From contig OZ243953.1 in NCBI GenBank assembly GCA_965214475.1, positions 1,612,001-1,676,000 on the forward strand: a DNA stretch of 64,000 nt, in the 5' to 3' direction. Below the pieces are notes generated by a model that saw only the letters and a program-made list of their open reading frames with translations, searched no databases and had not been told where the DNA came from. Positions 51,737 to 60,726 of the stretch are shown here, piece by piece. The position numbers and the translations under genes are program-made. Positions within the stretch are counted from its first letter, which is position 1. Each line of letters opens with the position of its first letter. The DNA comes from SIRX01 sp965214475 (lineage in GTDB: Bacteria > Actinomycetota > Rubrobacteria > Rubrobacterales > Rubrobacteraceae).

Positions 51737-52834
51737 ATGGGAGAGAAAATCGGGGAGCTTCGTATCCTCACCCATCCCCACATCCCGGAGGTCCACGACT
51801 TCGAGTTCTATGACCGCTTCTACCGCTGGTTTTCCGAACACCCCCTGGCGGAACAGGCCCGTCGGTGGGTCGCCACAATCGAGGATGGAGAGGTCGTGGG
51901 ACATCTCTGCTCGCTGCCCCAGTACTACCGGGTAAACGGGCAAAGAGTAGTGGCCCACACACCCGGAGACTACGAGGTAAACCCTGGGTACGGTTTCTAC
52001 GCACTCTCCTTGATGCGGTCGTTTTTCCGGGCCGCTGAAAACTGCGTAGCCTGCGACATCCTGCCGTCGGTGATCGGGATAGAAACCCGGCTTGGTGCTG
52101 AGGAAGTCGGCGAGCTGAACTACGCCGCAAAACTACTAAACGTCTCGAAGCTGCCAATACCGCCCGTTCCGGCGCGGGCGCGCAAACTGTTGAACCTTCC
52201 GGTAGATTTGTCGCCGGCTAGATCCCGGCTGCCACTGCCGGCCCCGGCGAAGAAGCTCTTGAACGGCGGACTACGGGCTCTGGACGGGGCCCTGTCCAGA
52301 GCTTTCACAGGTAGTTCCGAGACTGTGATTCTGGAGAAATTCGACGAATCTTTTGACCGGCTGTTCGAATCCGTCGCCGCAGTCGTGCCGTGCATAACGG
52401 AGAAAGATGCGGCGTTTCTCAATTGGCGCTACGGTCCCGGCTCGCCGCAGTATCCGCTGACCATACTGGGCGTGAAAGAAGGCGAAGATCTGCTCGGTTA
52501 CACGGTGCTCAAGGTAACGACCGGCGGCATAGATGGCTACGTGATGGATCTGATGACGCTGCCGGGCCGCCACGACGTGGCACGTGTCCTGCTCCGGGAT
52601 GCGGTTCGTTTTTTCAGAGGGATGGGAGTTCATCTGGTCCGCTACCGCTACGCGGAGTCGCCGGTCTCGGTCCGGTCGGAGGGCCTGCGAAGGTTGGGGT
52701 TTTTCCGCCGGGGCAGTCGGAGAAACGTGCTGCTAGCAAAGTTCGCCGACCCCGGCACGCAAGAGGCGGCCCGTTATCTCTCCAACTGGGCCTACACGCT
52801 CGGCGACGGAGAGCCGAGTTTCTGGATGCGGTAG
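51737..52834 (+). CDS. GNAT-like acyltransferase, copy 2 of duplicated module
   Basis: A 365-residue paralogue of the protein at 49229. It keeps GKLRI/GELRI start, EVVGHLCSLPQYYRVNGQRV, IETRLGAEEVGELNYAAKLL, FLNWRYGPGSPQYPLTILGV and YLSNWAYTLGDGEPSFWMR. The linker between halves is shorter. It lies 64 bases past the first FemAB gene and precedes the second. ATG 51737 is the first start codon in the frame after the femAB stop. Divergence suggests an old duplication with separate roles. Confidence 0.7.
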   Translation: MGEKIGELRILTHPHIPEVHDFEFYDRFYRWFSEHPLAEQARRWVATIEDGEVVGHLCSLPQYYRVNGQRVVAHTPGDYEVNPGYGFYALSLMRSFFRAAENCVACDILPSVIGIETRLGAEEVGELNYAAKLLNVSKLPIPPVPARARKLLNLPVDLSPARSRLPLPAPAKKLLNGGLRALDGALSRAFTGSSETVILEKFDESFDRLFESVAAVVPCITEKDAAFLNWRYGPGSPQYPLTILGVKEGEDLLGYTVLKVTTGGIDGYVMDLMTLPGRHDVARVLLRDAVRFFRGMGVHLVRYRYAESPVSVRSEGLRRLGFFRRGSRRNVLLAKFADPGTQEAARYLSNWAYTLGDGEPSFWMR

Positions 52835-52934
52835 TCCCAGCGGAGCAACTTATCTCCCCGGCTTGAACATACCCGGGCCGATCCCTAGACTTTGGCCCCG
52901 CACTGGCCACCACCCGACACGGCAAGAGGTCTGC

Positions 52935-54044
52935 ATGTCCCCCACCGAACAGAACGCTAGTCCATCTACCGCAACCGGACACTATGCGGTCGTCGAGAAA
53001 GAGGGTGTCTCACCCTCAGAGTGGAACCAGTGGGTAGAGTCTTCGCCCGGCGGCGGCCACCTCTTACAGAGCCACGAGTGGGGCGAGCTGAAACATGGGC
53101 TGGGCTGGGAGCCGGTACGGGTAACACTGGAGAAAGACGGGGGCATAGTCGGGGTCGGCCAATTCCTTTTCTACAGCACCCCCGGAGTGCCAGGTGGACT
53201 TTTGTACTGTCCGAGAGGACCGTGGCTGCCATGGGACGATGACGAGGCTGTTCGGGCTTTCTTCGACGGCGTGGTAGAGGTTGCGGAATGTCACAACGCA
53301 CACACGGTCAAGATCGAACCGGAGGTACGGGAGGATCAGAAAGGGATCAAAGAACATCTGCGGGCGCTCGGATTTCAGAAGTTCCGGTGGAACGTGAACC
53401 ACAAAGCGACGCTGGTGATCGACCTGAGTCAGTCCGAAGAGGACCTGATGGCAAACATGAAAAAGAGTACACGCTATGGCGTCCGTCGTGCCGGCAAGGA
53501 AGGTGTAGAGGTCGTGGAGGACAACTCGCGCGCAGGCCTAGACCAGTTCTGGCGCATGCATGGCGAGATGGTCGAGCGCAAAGACTTCTGGAGCCGGCCG
53601 TACAGTTACTACGAAGCCCTTTGGCAGGAAATGGAGAAAGCGGGCCGGGCGCACCTCTTTTTCGCCGAGCACGAAGGAGATCGGCCGGCCGCCGCAATGG
53701 TTTTCACCTTCGGCCATAAGGGTGTGTACATGCTCGGCGTCTCGACGCGGGAGAAGAGCAAGATCACCCCGGCCAACCTGCTGCAGTGGGAGATCATGAA
53801 GTGGGCCAAAGAGGATGGCATCACCCATTACGATATGTGGGGTGTCCCAACCCTCGACAAGCTCGACGAGAACCATCCTCTGTACGGCGTGTACAAGTTC
53901 AAGGCCGGATTCGGGAGCGAACTAGTGGACTTCGTCGGCACCCTGGACCTGCCGATGAACAGCACTCGAGCCCGGCTTTGGGACAAGGTAGAGCCCTGGT
54001 ACTTCCGTTTTCATCAGCGAATAAAAGGAGACGTCTACTACTAG
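52935..54044 (+). CDS. FemAB/FemX-type aminoacyltransferase, copy 2
   Basis: A 369-residue paralogue of the protein at 50563, of equal length. HYAVVEKEGVSPSEWNQWVE, LQSHEWGELKHGLGWEPVRV, NMKKSTRYGVRRAGKEGVEV, LGVSTREKSKITPANLLQW and GVYKFKAGFGSELVDFVG match copy 1 throughout. ATG 52935 is placed where copy 1 starts and follows AGAGG. It is followed by an acyl carrier protein gene 117 bases on. Confidence 0.85.
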   Translation: MSPTEQNASPSTATGHYAVVEKEGVSPSEWNQWVESSPGGGHLLQSHEWGELKHGLGWEPVRVTLEKDGGIVGVGQFLFYSTPGVPGGLLYCPRGPWLPWDDDEAVRAFFDGVVEVAECHNAHTVKIEPEVREDQKGIKEHLRALGFQKFRWNVNHKATLVIDLSQSEEDLMANMKKSTRYGVRRAGKEGVEVVEDNSRAGLDQFWRMHGEMVERKDFWSRPYSYYEALWQEMEKAGRAHLFFAEHEGDRPAAAMVFTFGHKGVYMLGVSTREKSKITPANLLQWEIMKWAKEDGITHYDMWGVPTLDKLDENHPLYGVYKFKAGFGSELVDFVGTLDLPMNSTRARLWDKVEPWYFRFHQRIKGDVYY

Positions 54045-54161
54045 CGTGGAACGACGTGCGATAATTTCTGTTCCTCGGGTAGAGCTTTTCGCGGCATGTA
54101 GTAACCTACACGGCTGAGACTAGAGTTTGAACTATGAAATCCCTACGGGAGGTAAAAGAGT

Positions 54162-54413
54162 ATGAGCGCGAACACTGAAACTGCTACCGCCGAGATAAAA
54201 GGCTGGCTGCAGGAGAACGTAACAGGTAACCGGGAGATCTCCAACGACGAGCCCCTGATCGAGAATGGCGTCCTCACCTCGCTGCAGACGGTGGAACTAG
54301 TGATGTTCATGGAGGACCGTTTCGGCATCACCGTCGAAGACGACGAGTTGGACGAGGAGAACTTCGGCTCGGTAGAGAACATCGCCGCCCTCGTGGAGAG
54401 CAAGACCGAGTGA
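54162..54413 (+). CDS. Acyl carrier protein
   Basis: An 83-residue acidic carrier protein. The phosphopantetheine Ser is Ser40 in VLTSLQTVELVMFMEDRFGI, where the usual Asp before Ser is Thr. The helical four-bundle pattern and IENGV/NFGSVENIAALV are typical. It is encoded just before, and overlapping (GTGA), an AMP-forming ligase, which probably loads it. This is not the housekeeping AcpP but a pathway-specific carrier. Confidence 0.88.
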   Translation: MSANTETATAEIKGWLQENVTGNREISNDEPLIENGVLTSLQTVELVMFMEDRFGITVEDDELDEENFGSVENIAALVESKTE

Positions 54414-55999
54414 TCCCGCACCCCGAATTCACTTTCCATCACCTGCTGATCAACGCCGCCCGGCGCGATCCGGGCAAGATCGCGATAGTAGACGGGAAGG
54501 CCGAGTACACCTACGAAGACCTGGCCCGCAGCAGCAGCGCCCTCTCTGCCGCCTTTATAGACGCCGGAGTGAAGAAGGGTGACCGGATCGGCATTTTTAT
54601 GGAGAAGTCCTGGGAAGCGATCGTGGCGATGCTCGCCGCCTCTCAAGCCGGGGCCGCCTTCGTAAACATCAACCCGCTGCTCAAACCGCCCCAAGTCAAG
54701 TACATCACTGACGACTGTGACGTAAACGTCCTCATCGGGGACCGGCCGAAGCTCGAAAGCCTTGAGCCGGGAGTCGCAGAGACCGCTTTCTACAAAGGCG
54801 ACGAGCCCCCCGACACCGAAGCCGTAGAAAACCTGATGAGCCTGAATAAAGTTTTGGGCCAGGGCGGCGGGACTTGGCTGGAGCAGCCGGTGTTGGAGGG
54901 AGACTTGAGCACCATCCTCTACACCTCCGGCTCGACGGGCCAGCCGAAAGGCGTGGCGTTCTCACAGCGCAACCTGGTGGTGGGAGCCCAGATCGTCTCC
55001 ACATACGTCGAGAACACCGCCGAGGATCGCATCCTCTCCGCGCTACCATTCAGCTTCGACTATGGCCTGAACCAGCTCACGAGCGCCCTGCGCGTCGGGG
55101 CCACCCTAATCGTCCAGAACTCCCGCCTTCCGGGAGACCTCATAAAAGGCCTGCGCCGTCACGAGGCCACGGGTCTCGCCGGGGTACCCCCACTGTGGAC
55201 ACTCCTCTTGCGAAGCGCCAAGAGCATCGAAGAGGAGCCGCTTGAGCACCTGCGATACATCACCAACTCCGGCGGGCGTATCCCCTACGCGAACCTCCAG
55301 GAATTGCGGCGGCTCCTAACGCACACCAAGATCTACCTCTCCTACGGCCTTACCGAAGCGTTCCGCTCCACCTATTTGCCACCTGACGAACTGGACCGCG
55401 TGAGCCCTGAGAAGTGGAGCATCGGCAAGGCCATCCCGAACGCCGAGGTCTACGTTGTGAACAAAGACGGCGAGGAATGCGCCACGAACGAGGTCGGCGA
55501 GTTAGTACATCGCGGGCCGACGGTGGCAATGGGCTATTGGGGCAAAGAAGAGGCGACACGCAAGACGTACAAGACCGACCCGTTCGCCCACCCGGAACTG
55601 CCCGAGAGCAAGGTGGTTCATTCCGGCGACTTGGCCTACCGGGACGAGGAGGGTTACCTCTACCTCGTCGGGCGGGCGGATGCAATGATAAAGAGCCAAG
55701 GCTACCGGATGAGCCCCGAGGAGATCGAAGACCTCATAGTGGACTCGGGCGTCGTCAGCGAGGCCGTGGCATTCGGCATCCCAGACCCGGACGTCGGGGC
55801 ACAGATCATCGTTGTGGTCTCGCTCAAAGACAACGCGAACGGCGACGGTGAGGCGGCAGAGAAAATCCGGGAACACTGCGTAAAGAACGGACCACCGTAC
55901 ATGGTGCCGAAGGAGATCGTCATCCGAGATGAGCTTCCCAAAACCGGCTCTGGTAAGGTAGATAGAAAGACGGTTAGCAATGCTTACACAGCAGGATAA
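54410..55999 (+). CDS. AMP-forming acyl/amino acid-ACP ligase
   Basis: A 529-residue adenylate-forming enzyme. P-loop-like ILYTSGSTGQPKG is at about 168-180, followed by the A5-type LSYGLTEAFRSTYLPPDE, the A7/A8 stretch DLAYRDEEGYLYLVGRADAM and IKSQGYRMSPEEIED, and the A10 lysine in KTGSGKVDRK. It activates a carboxylate as adenylate and passes it to a thiol, probably the ACP encoded just upstream. It resembles the AMP-forming ligase of exosortase-A loci. GTG start overlaps the ACP stop; its end overlaps the decarboxylase by 20 bases. Confidence 0.9.
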   Translation: MIPHPEFTFHHLLINAARRDPGKIAIVDGKAEYTYEDLARSSSALSAAFIDAGVKKGDRIGIFMEKSWEAIVAMLAASQAGAAFVNINPLLKPPQVKYITDDCDVNVLIGDRPKLESLEPGVAETAFYKGDEPPDTEAVENLMSLNKVLGQGGGTWLEQPVLEGDLSTILYTSGSTGQPKGVAFSQRNLVVGAQIVSTYVENTAEDRILSALPFSFDYGLNQLTSALRVGATLIVQNSRLPGDLIKGLRRHEATGLAGVPPLWTLLLRSAKSIEEEPLEHLRYITNSGGRIPYANLQELRRLLTHTKIYLSYGLTEAFRSTYLPPDELDRVSPEKWSIGKAIPNAEVYVVNKDGEECATNEVGELVHRGPTVAMGYWGKEEATRKTYKTDPFAHPELPESKVVHSGDLAYRDEEGYLYLVGRADAMIKSQGYRMSPEEIEDLIVDSGVVSEAVAFGIPDPDVGAQIIVVVSLKDNANGDGEAAEKIREHCVKNGPPYMVPKEIVIRDELPKTGSGKVDRKTVSNAYTAG

Positions 56000-57308
56000 A
56001 GCCCGCGCCCTGGCGGGGCGCTTCGACGAAAATGACGGCGAGGAGTTCTCGCCCGGCGGCGTGCCTATCTCTCAAATAGCTGAGGAGTACGGCTCCCCCT
56101 TCTACCTCTACCACGGCGAGCAACTCCTCGATCGGGTGCGCCGGGTCCGCGAAGCCCTCGGCGAAGGCGTAGAAGTTTCCTACTCGGTAAAGGCAAACCC
56201 GAGCGTGGCCGTCTGTCAGTTGCTCTCACGCGGCGGTGCGGGCGGTGAGGTCGCTTCCTCCGGCGAGCTGGCGGTCGTGCGGGCCGCGGGTATAGCCCCT
56301 GAAGACATCGTCTTTGCCGGTCCAGGAAAGACGAACGATGAGCTACGACGCGCTATTCGAGAAGGAATCTTCGCGGTTAACGTTGAATCTCTAGGTGAAA
56401 TCGAACGTTTGTCCGCAATAGCCGAGGAGGAAGGGAAGCAGGTCGGTGTTGGGCTGCGGATAAACCCGGCGGCCCAGCTCATGGGCTCCCAGATGCGGAT
56501 GGGCGGGACGGTCGGCCAGTTCGGCATAGACCAGGAGGATCTGGAAGAGGCCGTTCAGAAGGTGCTTTCCTACCCACAGCTAGTGTTGCGTGGCATTCAC
56601 ATCTACACGGCGACGCAGGTCTTTGACGCGGATGCGTTGCTGGAGCACTGCCGCAACATCTTTGAGGTGGCGCTGGAGTGCGCCGACTATGCCGGACATC
56701 CCTTGGAGATGATCGACTTCGGCGGTGGCTTCGGGGTTCCATACTTCGAGAAGATGGAGGACTTCGACCTCGAGCGCTTCGGCGCCGGTTACCGGGACCT
56801 ACTGCCCGTCTACCGCTCCGACCCGCGTTTGGAGGGTTGTCGCTTTATCTTCGAACTCGGGCGTTACCTGGTCGCCGACGCAGGGCTGTACGTCACCCGC
56901 GTGGTGGACGTAAAAGACATGCGGGGCAAGACCTTCGCCGTCACCGATGGCGGCATGAACCACCACCTCACCGCGACCGGTAACATGGGCCAGGTCTTCC
57001 GCAAGGCCTATCCCCTACTCAACCTGAGTCGTCCAGGTGCGGAGCCGGCGGAGGAGGGTACGGCAGTCGCCGGGCCGTGTTGTACGCCGCTGGACATGTT
57101 TGGGACCAACATCCCACTCGCAGAACCGGAGGTTGGAGACCTGATCGGGGTTTTCTACAGCGGGGCTTACGGGTTCTCGGCGAGCAACCGGGGGTTTCTC
57201 AGCCATCCCGAACCGGCCGAGGTGCTCGTGTGGGAAGGCAAGCCGCACCTCCTACGCGCCGGCGGCAGGCCCGAAGATGTGCTCAACGGACAAAAAGCCG
57301 TGCTTTAG
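55980..57308 (+). CDS. PLP-dependent decarboxylase, LysA/DapDC fold
   Basis: A 442-residue fold-type III PLP enzyme. PLP-binding Lys71 is in SYSVKANPS; GGEVASSGEL, FAGPGKTNDEL, DFGGGFGVPYF (phosphate loop), FELGRYLVADAG, the catalytic Cys region GPCCTPLDMF (367-368) and YSGAYGFSASNRGFLSHPEP follow. It is not a typical diaminopimelate decarboxylase (HIYTAT replaces the HxHIGS loop), and is closest to exosortase-A-associated and BtrK-like decarboxylases, some of which act on ACP-bound amino acids. The start overlaps the ligase. Confidence 0.88.
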   Translation: MLTQQDKARALAGRFDENDGEEFSPGGVPISQIAEEYGSPFYLYHGEQLLDRVRRVREALGEGVEVSYSVKANPSVAVCQLLSRGGAGGEVASSGELAVVRAAGIAPEDIVFAGPGKTNDELRRAIREGIFAVNVESLGEIERLSAIAEEEGKQVGVGLRINPAAQLMGSQMRMGGTVGQFGIDQEDLEEAVQKVLSYPQLVLRGIHIYTATQVFDADALLEHCRNIFEVALECADYAGHPLEMIDFGGGFGVPYFEKMEDFDLERFGAGYRDLLPVYRSDPRLEGCRFIFELGRYLVADAGLYVTRVVDVKDMRGKTFAVTDGGMNHHLTATGNMGQVFRKAYPLLNLSRPGAEPAEEGTAVAGPCCTPLDMFGTNIPLAEPEVGDLIGVFYSGAYGFSASNRGFLSHPEPAEVLVWEGKPHLLRAGGRPEDVLNGQKAVL

Positions 57309-57439
57309 CGCGAGTTCTGTTGCACTACGAGGATGCTTACATCCCGAAGCGCGGCTCTGTTCTTCTATTCTGGGCGCCACACCGTGGATAAAACCCGGCT
57401 CCAGACTAGAAGCTCGTCGGATAGGGTAGGCAGCCACTA

Positions 57440-58006
57440 ATGTTTCCATGGAGTGGCACCCCGGAGGAGCGGATGGTCTCCGAGATCGAAGACGAACTAG
57501 CCGTCTTTAGAAAGCGTTGTGAGGCGCTTCACGAGGAGTTTCTCCAGAAATTACGGACCAGAGACGAAGCCCGCGCCGCGCTCTCGGAGGCTGAGGAGAG
57601 GATCTCCTCGATCCGGATGGAAGGTGTCGCGCTGTTGGGCAACTTCAACGCCGCAATGTCTGAGAGCGACGAAAACCAGACCAAAGAGCTCGAGCGCGGC
57701 TACAAGAGAAACAACCGGGATCTCGTGCGGGCCCAGAAAACGCGGGACGCGGCGGCCCGCAAACTGGAAGCTGTCGAGGTAGACGACGAGAGAGCTGTTA
57801 GCGAACTAAAAAACGATGTCTCGGAGGTGCTCGACGAGTACGCGGAACGTGTTCGGGATCGCAAACAATGGCTGACCGGCTTTATGGAAAGCCTGGATAA
57901 AAAACAGGAGGCTTTGGCTCGGAACGCCACTCCACTTACCGGGGAGTACAAGCCCCAGCGTTCACCTGAAGAGCTGCCAGCAGCGGAAAATTCTCAGGAG
58001 GACTAG
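57440..58006 (+). CDS. Coiled-coil hypothetical protein
   Basis: A 188-residue, highly charged protein, almost all helical. Long heptad stretches run from about residue 11 to 165 (IEDELAVFRKRCEALHEEFL, RAQKTRDAAARKLEAVEVDD, VLDEYAERVRDRKQWLTGFM). No signal peptide. No family recognised. It stands alone 131 bases after the decarboxylase. Perhaps a structural or granule protein. Confidence 0.65.
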   Translation: MFPWSGTPEERMVSEIEDELAVFRKRCEALHEEFLQKLRTRDEARAALSEAEERISSIRMEGVALLGNFNAAMSESDENQTKELERGYKRNNRDLVRAQKTRDAAARKLEAVEVDDERAVSELKNDVSEVLDEYAERVRDRKQWLTGFMESLDKKQEALARNATPLTGEYKPQRSPEELPAAENSQED

Positions 58007-58070
58007 GAGGTTGGCACCTCTCCCAAAAGGATCACAGTATGCCGGCTATCAACGGATTTGCTGACGCCAA

Positions 58071-58766
58071 TCAGAAGAGGTTGTCATCGGTTTCTTCTCT
58101 GAGACGGAGCCTGTTGGCGGTTTTGTGAGCCTGTCGGGTAGTTTCCGGCAACCGATACTTCGGAGAACAAGCGAGCACGAGTTCCGCTGAACTCTCCAGA
58201 TCTATGCCGTCACCTACCGAGACATAGACCGGCGAAACGTTCGTACGAGTCCGCAGTACCTTACCGACAACATCGCCACGATGCAGGAGATCCGTCGCAC
58301 TACCCTTTTCAGTTCCCGGTTCTTCGTGTTCCCCAACGAGCCGACTCTTGGCGCAACCTACCGCTGGCACATCTACGAACAATCCCATATGAGAGGCCAG
58401 GCCCATTCGCCGGGGATGGGCGAGTCCATGAGCGTCGAAGATGATTGCGTCCACCGGCGACTCTACCTTCTCCAATGCACGGGCTACCGTCGGGATCTCC
58501 CGGAACGCCAGCAATCCTGGAACGTACGGAAAAGTGAGCGGCGCCTCGACCTCCTGAACCTCGACCTCCGAAAGCCCCGGAAAGTCGAGGACCACCACAG
58601 TTGTGTAGGCGAAGTCTTTCTCCGTCGAGACGTCGGCGCCCGCCACATATTGGACATGATTCAGATCCAGCGCCGGACCAACCGATACCCGGGAGGCAAG
58701 CTCTCCCTGGAGCCGCCGCGCTTCGGCGGGGGTGAGATCCAAAGAATGTAGTCCGTCAATCTTCAA
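58071..58766 (-). CDS. nfi: Endonuclease V (deoxyinosine 3'-endonuclease)
   Basis: A 231-residue endonuclease V, which nicks DNA one base 3' of deoxyinosine in repair of deaminated adenine. The catalytic Asp is in YVAGADVSTEKDFAYT; PLTFPYVPGLLAFREIP carries the wedge Pro-Tyr-Val-Pro motif and conserved Glu, IIFDAHGLAHPRRMGLASHM the second Asp and HPRRxG signature. TTG 58766 follows AGGTACG and gives the usual length; a 42-residue longer reading would cover a hairpin. Single gene on the minus strand. Confidence 0.87.
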   Translation of the reverse strand: MKIDGLHSLDLTPAEARRLQGELASRVSVGPALDLNHVQYVAGADVSTEKDFAYTTVVVLDFPGLSEVEVQEVEAPLTFPYVPGLLAFREIPTVARALEKVESPVDAIIFDAHGLAHPRRMGLASHMGLFVDVPAVGCAKSRLVGEHEEPGTEKGSATDLLHRGDVVGKVLRTRTNVSPVYVSVGDGIDLESSAELVLACSPKYRLPETTRQAHKTANRLRLREETDDNLF

Positions 58767-58827
58767 CGTACCTAGTAAAACACAGCTAACGCCAGTTAGG
58801 AAAGACCTTCTACAGAAAAGAAAACCG

Positions 58828-58875
58828 CCTCGACCGACAAAAACTGGAGGGGGGGAAATGTTCTGTCGGTCGAGG
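58828..58875 (-). terminator. Long hairpin upstream of endonuclease V (attenuator-like)
   Basis: Arms CCTCGACCGACA and TGTCGGTCGAGG, 12 bp each and perfect, enclose a 24-base loop. On the minus strand they are followed by CGG and TTTTCTTTTC, which looks like an intrinsic terminator 70 bases before the endonuclease V start. It may end the upstream molybdoenzyme transcript or attenuate the repair gene. Confidence 0.5.
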
Positions 58876-58928
58876 CTTGGCTTAATCACTACTATACCCT
58901 TACACTGTTACAAACGGCTTGCTTTTAT

Positions 58929-58944
58929 GTTACGATTTCGTAAC
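58929..58944. promoter_or_regulatory. Perfect 16-bp dyad in the endonuclease V upstream region
   Basis: GTTACGA and TCGTAAC, separated by TT, form a perfect dyad within an AT-rich stretch between the molybdoenzyme stop and endonuclease V. It could bind a regulator. No matching second copy was seen. Confidence 0.3.
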
Positions 58945-59067
58945 TTATCAGCAACATTTCGGCTACAAAATTGTGTTCCACCCCACAATCATACGCATTT
59001 TCGTATCTTTTTACTTCACCTTAAGTTCAGGTATACGGTTATCCGGGCGAAGGTTCCGGGCCAATTT

Positions 59068-60726
59068 TTACGCCACGGATACGTTCAAAGTGTGGTATCC
59101 GGTGGCCCCACCGGGGTGTGGCGGGCCTTTTTTATCCGTCTGAGTTTCGCCCTCACCGTCGGTAGCACGAACCTGGAGGGTGTGGTCCCCGGATTTGGCG
59201 TCCCACTCGTAGACATACTGACGCCAGGTATCTTCATCGAGCTGTTCGGCGAGCCGGGCTTCGTTCCAGGTGTCACCACCGTCTGTCGAGACCTCTACTT
59301 TGCTTATGCCGCGATGAGGGGCCCAGGCGACGCCACCTATTGGCACTGTACCGGCGGAGAGGTTCTCTTTGCCTTTTACAGTGTCGATGCGAGACTGGGT
59401 CTTTATTGGGCCTTCTTTAGACCAGGTACGCTGTATCCAGTAGGCGTCGAAGTCCCAATCGGTGAGTTCTATCTCGGAGAGCCACTTGGTCGCGGATACG
59501 TAACCGTAGATACCGGGGACGACGAGGCGAACCGGGTAGCCGTGTTTGACCGGTAATTCGGAGTCGTTCAAGCCAAAGGCGAGGAGTGCTTCGCGGCCGT
59601 CGAAGGCTAGTTTTGTCTTGAAGCCTCCCGTCCAGCCGTCTACGCTGCGGCCGACGAGTTGTTCGGAGGACTTGTTGAGCTTGTTCGGGTCTACGCCCGC
59701 TTCCTTGAGCACGTCGGAGAGCATGACCCCGGTCCAACGGCCGTTGGAGATCAGACCGCCCCCCACCTCGTTCGAGACGCAAGAGAGCGTCACGTCCGCC
59801 TCGCGGGTGGACATAGATTGGAGGTCCTTGTAGGACAACTCCAACGGATTATTCACACCGGAACCTTTTACTTTGAGCGACCACTGGTTTACGTCGATTC
59901 TGGGAGAGGACAGCGCCGTGTCGATCAGGTAGAAGTCCTTGGCCGGTGTAATGAGCGGCGGCATCCCTTCGACGTTTATGGAGGCCGCATCCGGGGGCGG
60001 TGGAAGGGTTTTGTTCTGTACGCTGCCTGTACTTACGCCGGAGGTGCTGCCGCCGGAAGAACTGGAGGAACTCAAGCTTTTCGGAGATGCAGCCTTCCCT
60101 GCCGCGCCACCGCCGGCAAGCACTCGTCCGACGCCGACCGCCACCAGGCCGGCCGCAGCCGCCCCCCCTCCCAGCAAGAGGAAGTTGCGGCGACCAACGG
60201 CGATCCCACCTTCCGAATGAGCCTCTCTGGACCTAACACCTGCCATGGCTGGTGCGGCCTGCTCTCCCGACTCGCTCGGAGCGGTGTCGGAAGCTTGTAA
60301 CCTGGAGGCATTTAGCAGCAGCGCCGAGGCCGTAGCGCCAGCAGAGAGGGCTACGAGAATGGTTATTACCGTGAAGAGAGGGTCTACGAACGGCTCGGAG
60401 AACGTGGCCAGAATAGCGATAGCCCCCAGTACGCTCACGCCCACGAGGGCGAGCAACGGAGATCTAAGGGCAAGGTACGCTAGCAAGGCGGAGACTACGA
60501 GCGTCCCTACCACGAGACAGGCGATCAGGACCGGAATATCCGCCGTGCCCAAAAGCTCGATGCCCTGGGTCACGATGCTGCCGGGCGTCAGCTTGATTAT
60601 CCCTTGCGCCAGCGCCACGAACACCGAAGGCACTAGCTGGTACAGCCCGTGGACCAACTCTACGATACCAAAGGCCACAATCGCGCCGACAGTTCCGGCA
60701 AAAAAAGATCTCAATCTAACGTTCAT
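59068..60726 (-). CDS. Membrane-anchored molybdopterin-dependent oxidoreductase (sulfite oxidase fold)
   Basis: A 552-residue protein. Four hydrophobic segments (about 8-30, 35-60, 65-90, 95-140) are followed by a Tat-like VGRRNFLLLGGGAAAAGLVA, a Ser-rich linker and the catalytic domain. The Mo-ligand Cys is in DVTLSCVSNEVGGG; YVSATKWLSEIEL, VVPGIYGY, and the C-terminal dimer domain with IGGVAWAPHRGISKVEVSTD follow. The family oxidises sulfite or reduces S-/N-oxides. No heme domain is present. RBS GGAGAG before ATG. Confidence 0.88.
   Translation of the reverse strand: MNVRLRSFFAGTVGAIVAFGIVELVHGLYQLVPSVFVALAQGIIKLTPGSIVTQGIELLGTADIPVLIACLVVGTLVVSALLAYLALRSPLLALVGVSVLGAIAILATFSEPFVDPLFTVITILVALSAGATASALLLNASRLQASDTAPSESGEQAAPAMAGVRSREAHSEGGIAVGRRNFLLLGGGAAAAGLVAVGVGRVLAGGGAAGKAASPKSLSSSSSSGGSTSGVSTGSVQNKTLPPPPDAASINVEGMPPLITPAKDFYLIDTALSSPRIDVNQWSLKVKGSGVNNPLELSYKDLQSMSTREADVTLSCVSNEVGGGLISNGRWTGVMLSDVLKEAGVDPNKLNKSSEQLVGRSVDGWTGGFKTKLAFDGREALLAFGLNDSELPVKHGYPVRLVVPGIYGYVSATKWLSEIELTDWDFDAYWIQRTWSKEGPIKTQSRIDTVKGKENLSAGTVPIGGVAWAPHRGISKVEVSTDGGDTWNEARLAEQLDEDTWRQYVYEWDAKSGDHTLQVRATDGEGETQTDKKGPPHPGGATGYHTLNVSVA

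Noticed and set aside
49229..57308. A complete exosortase (XrtA)/PEP-CTERM locus
   Set aside because: Only accessory-type genes are present; no exosortase, PEP-CTERM protein or polysaccharide export gene occurs in the window.
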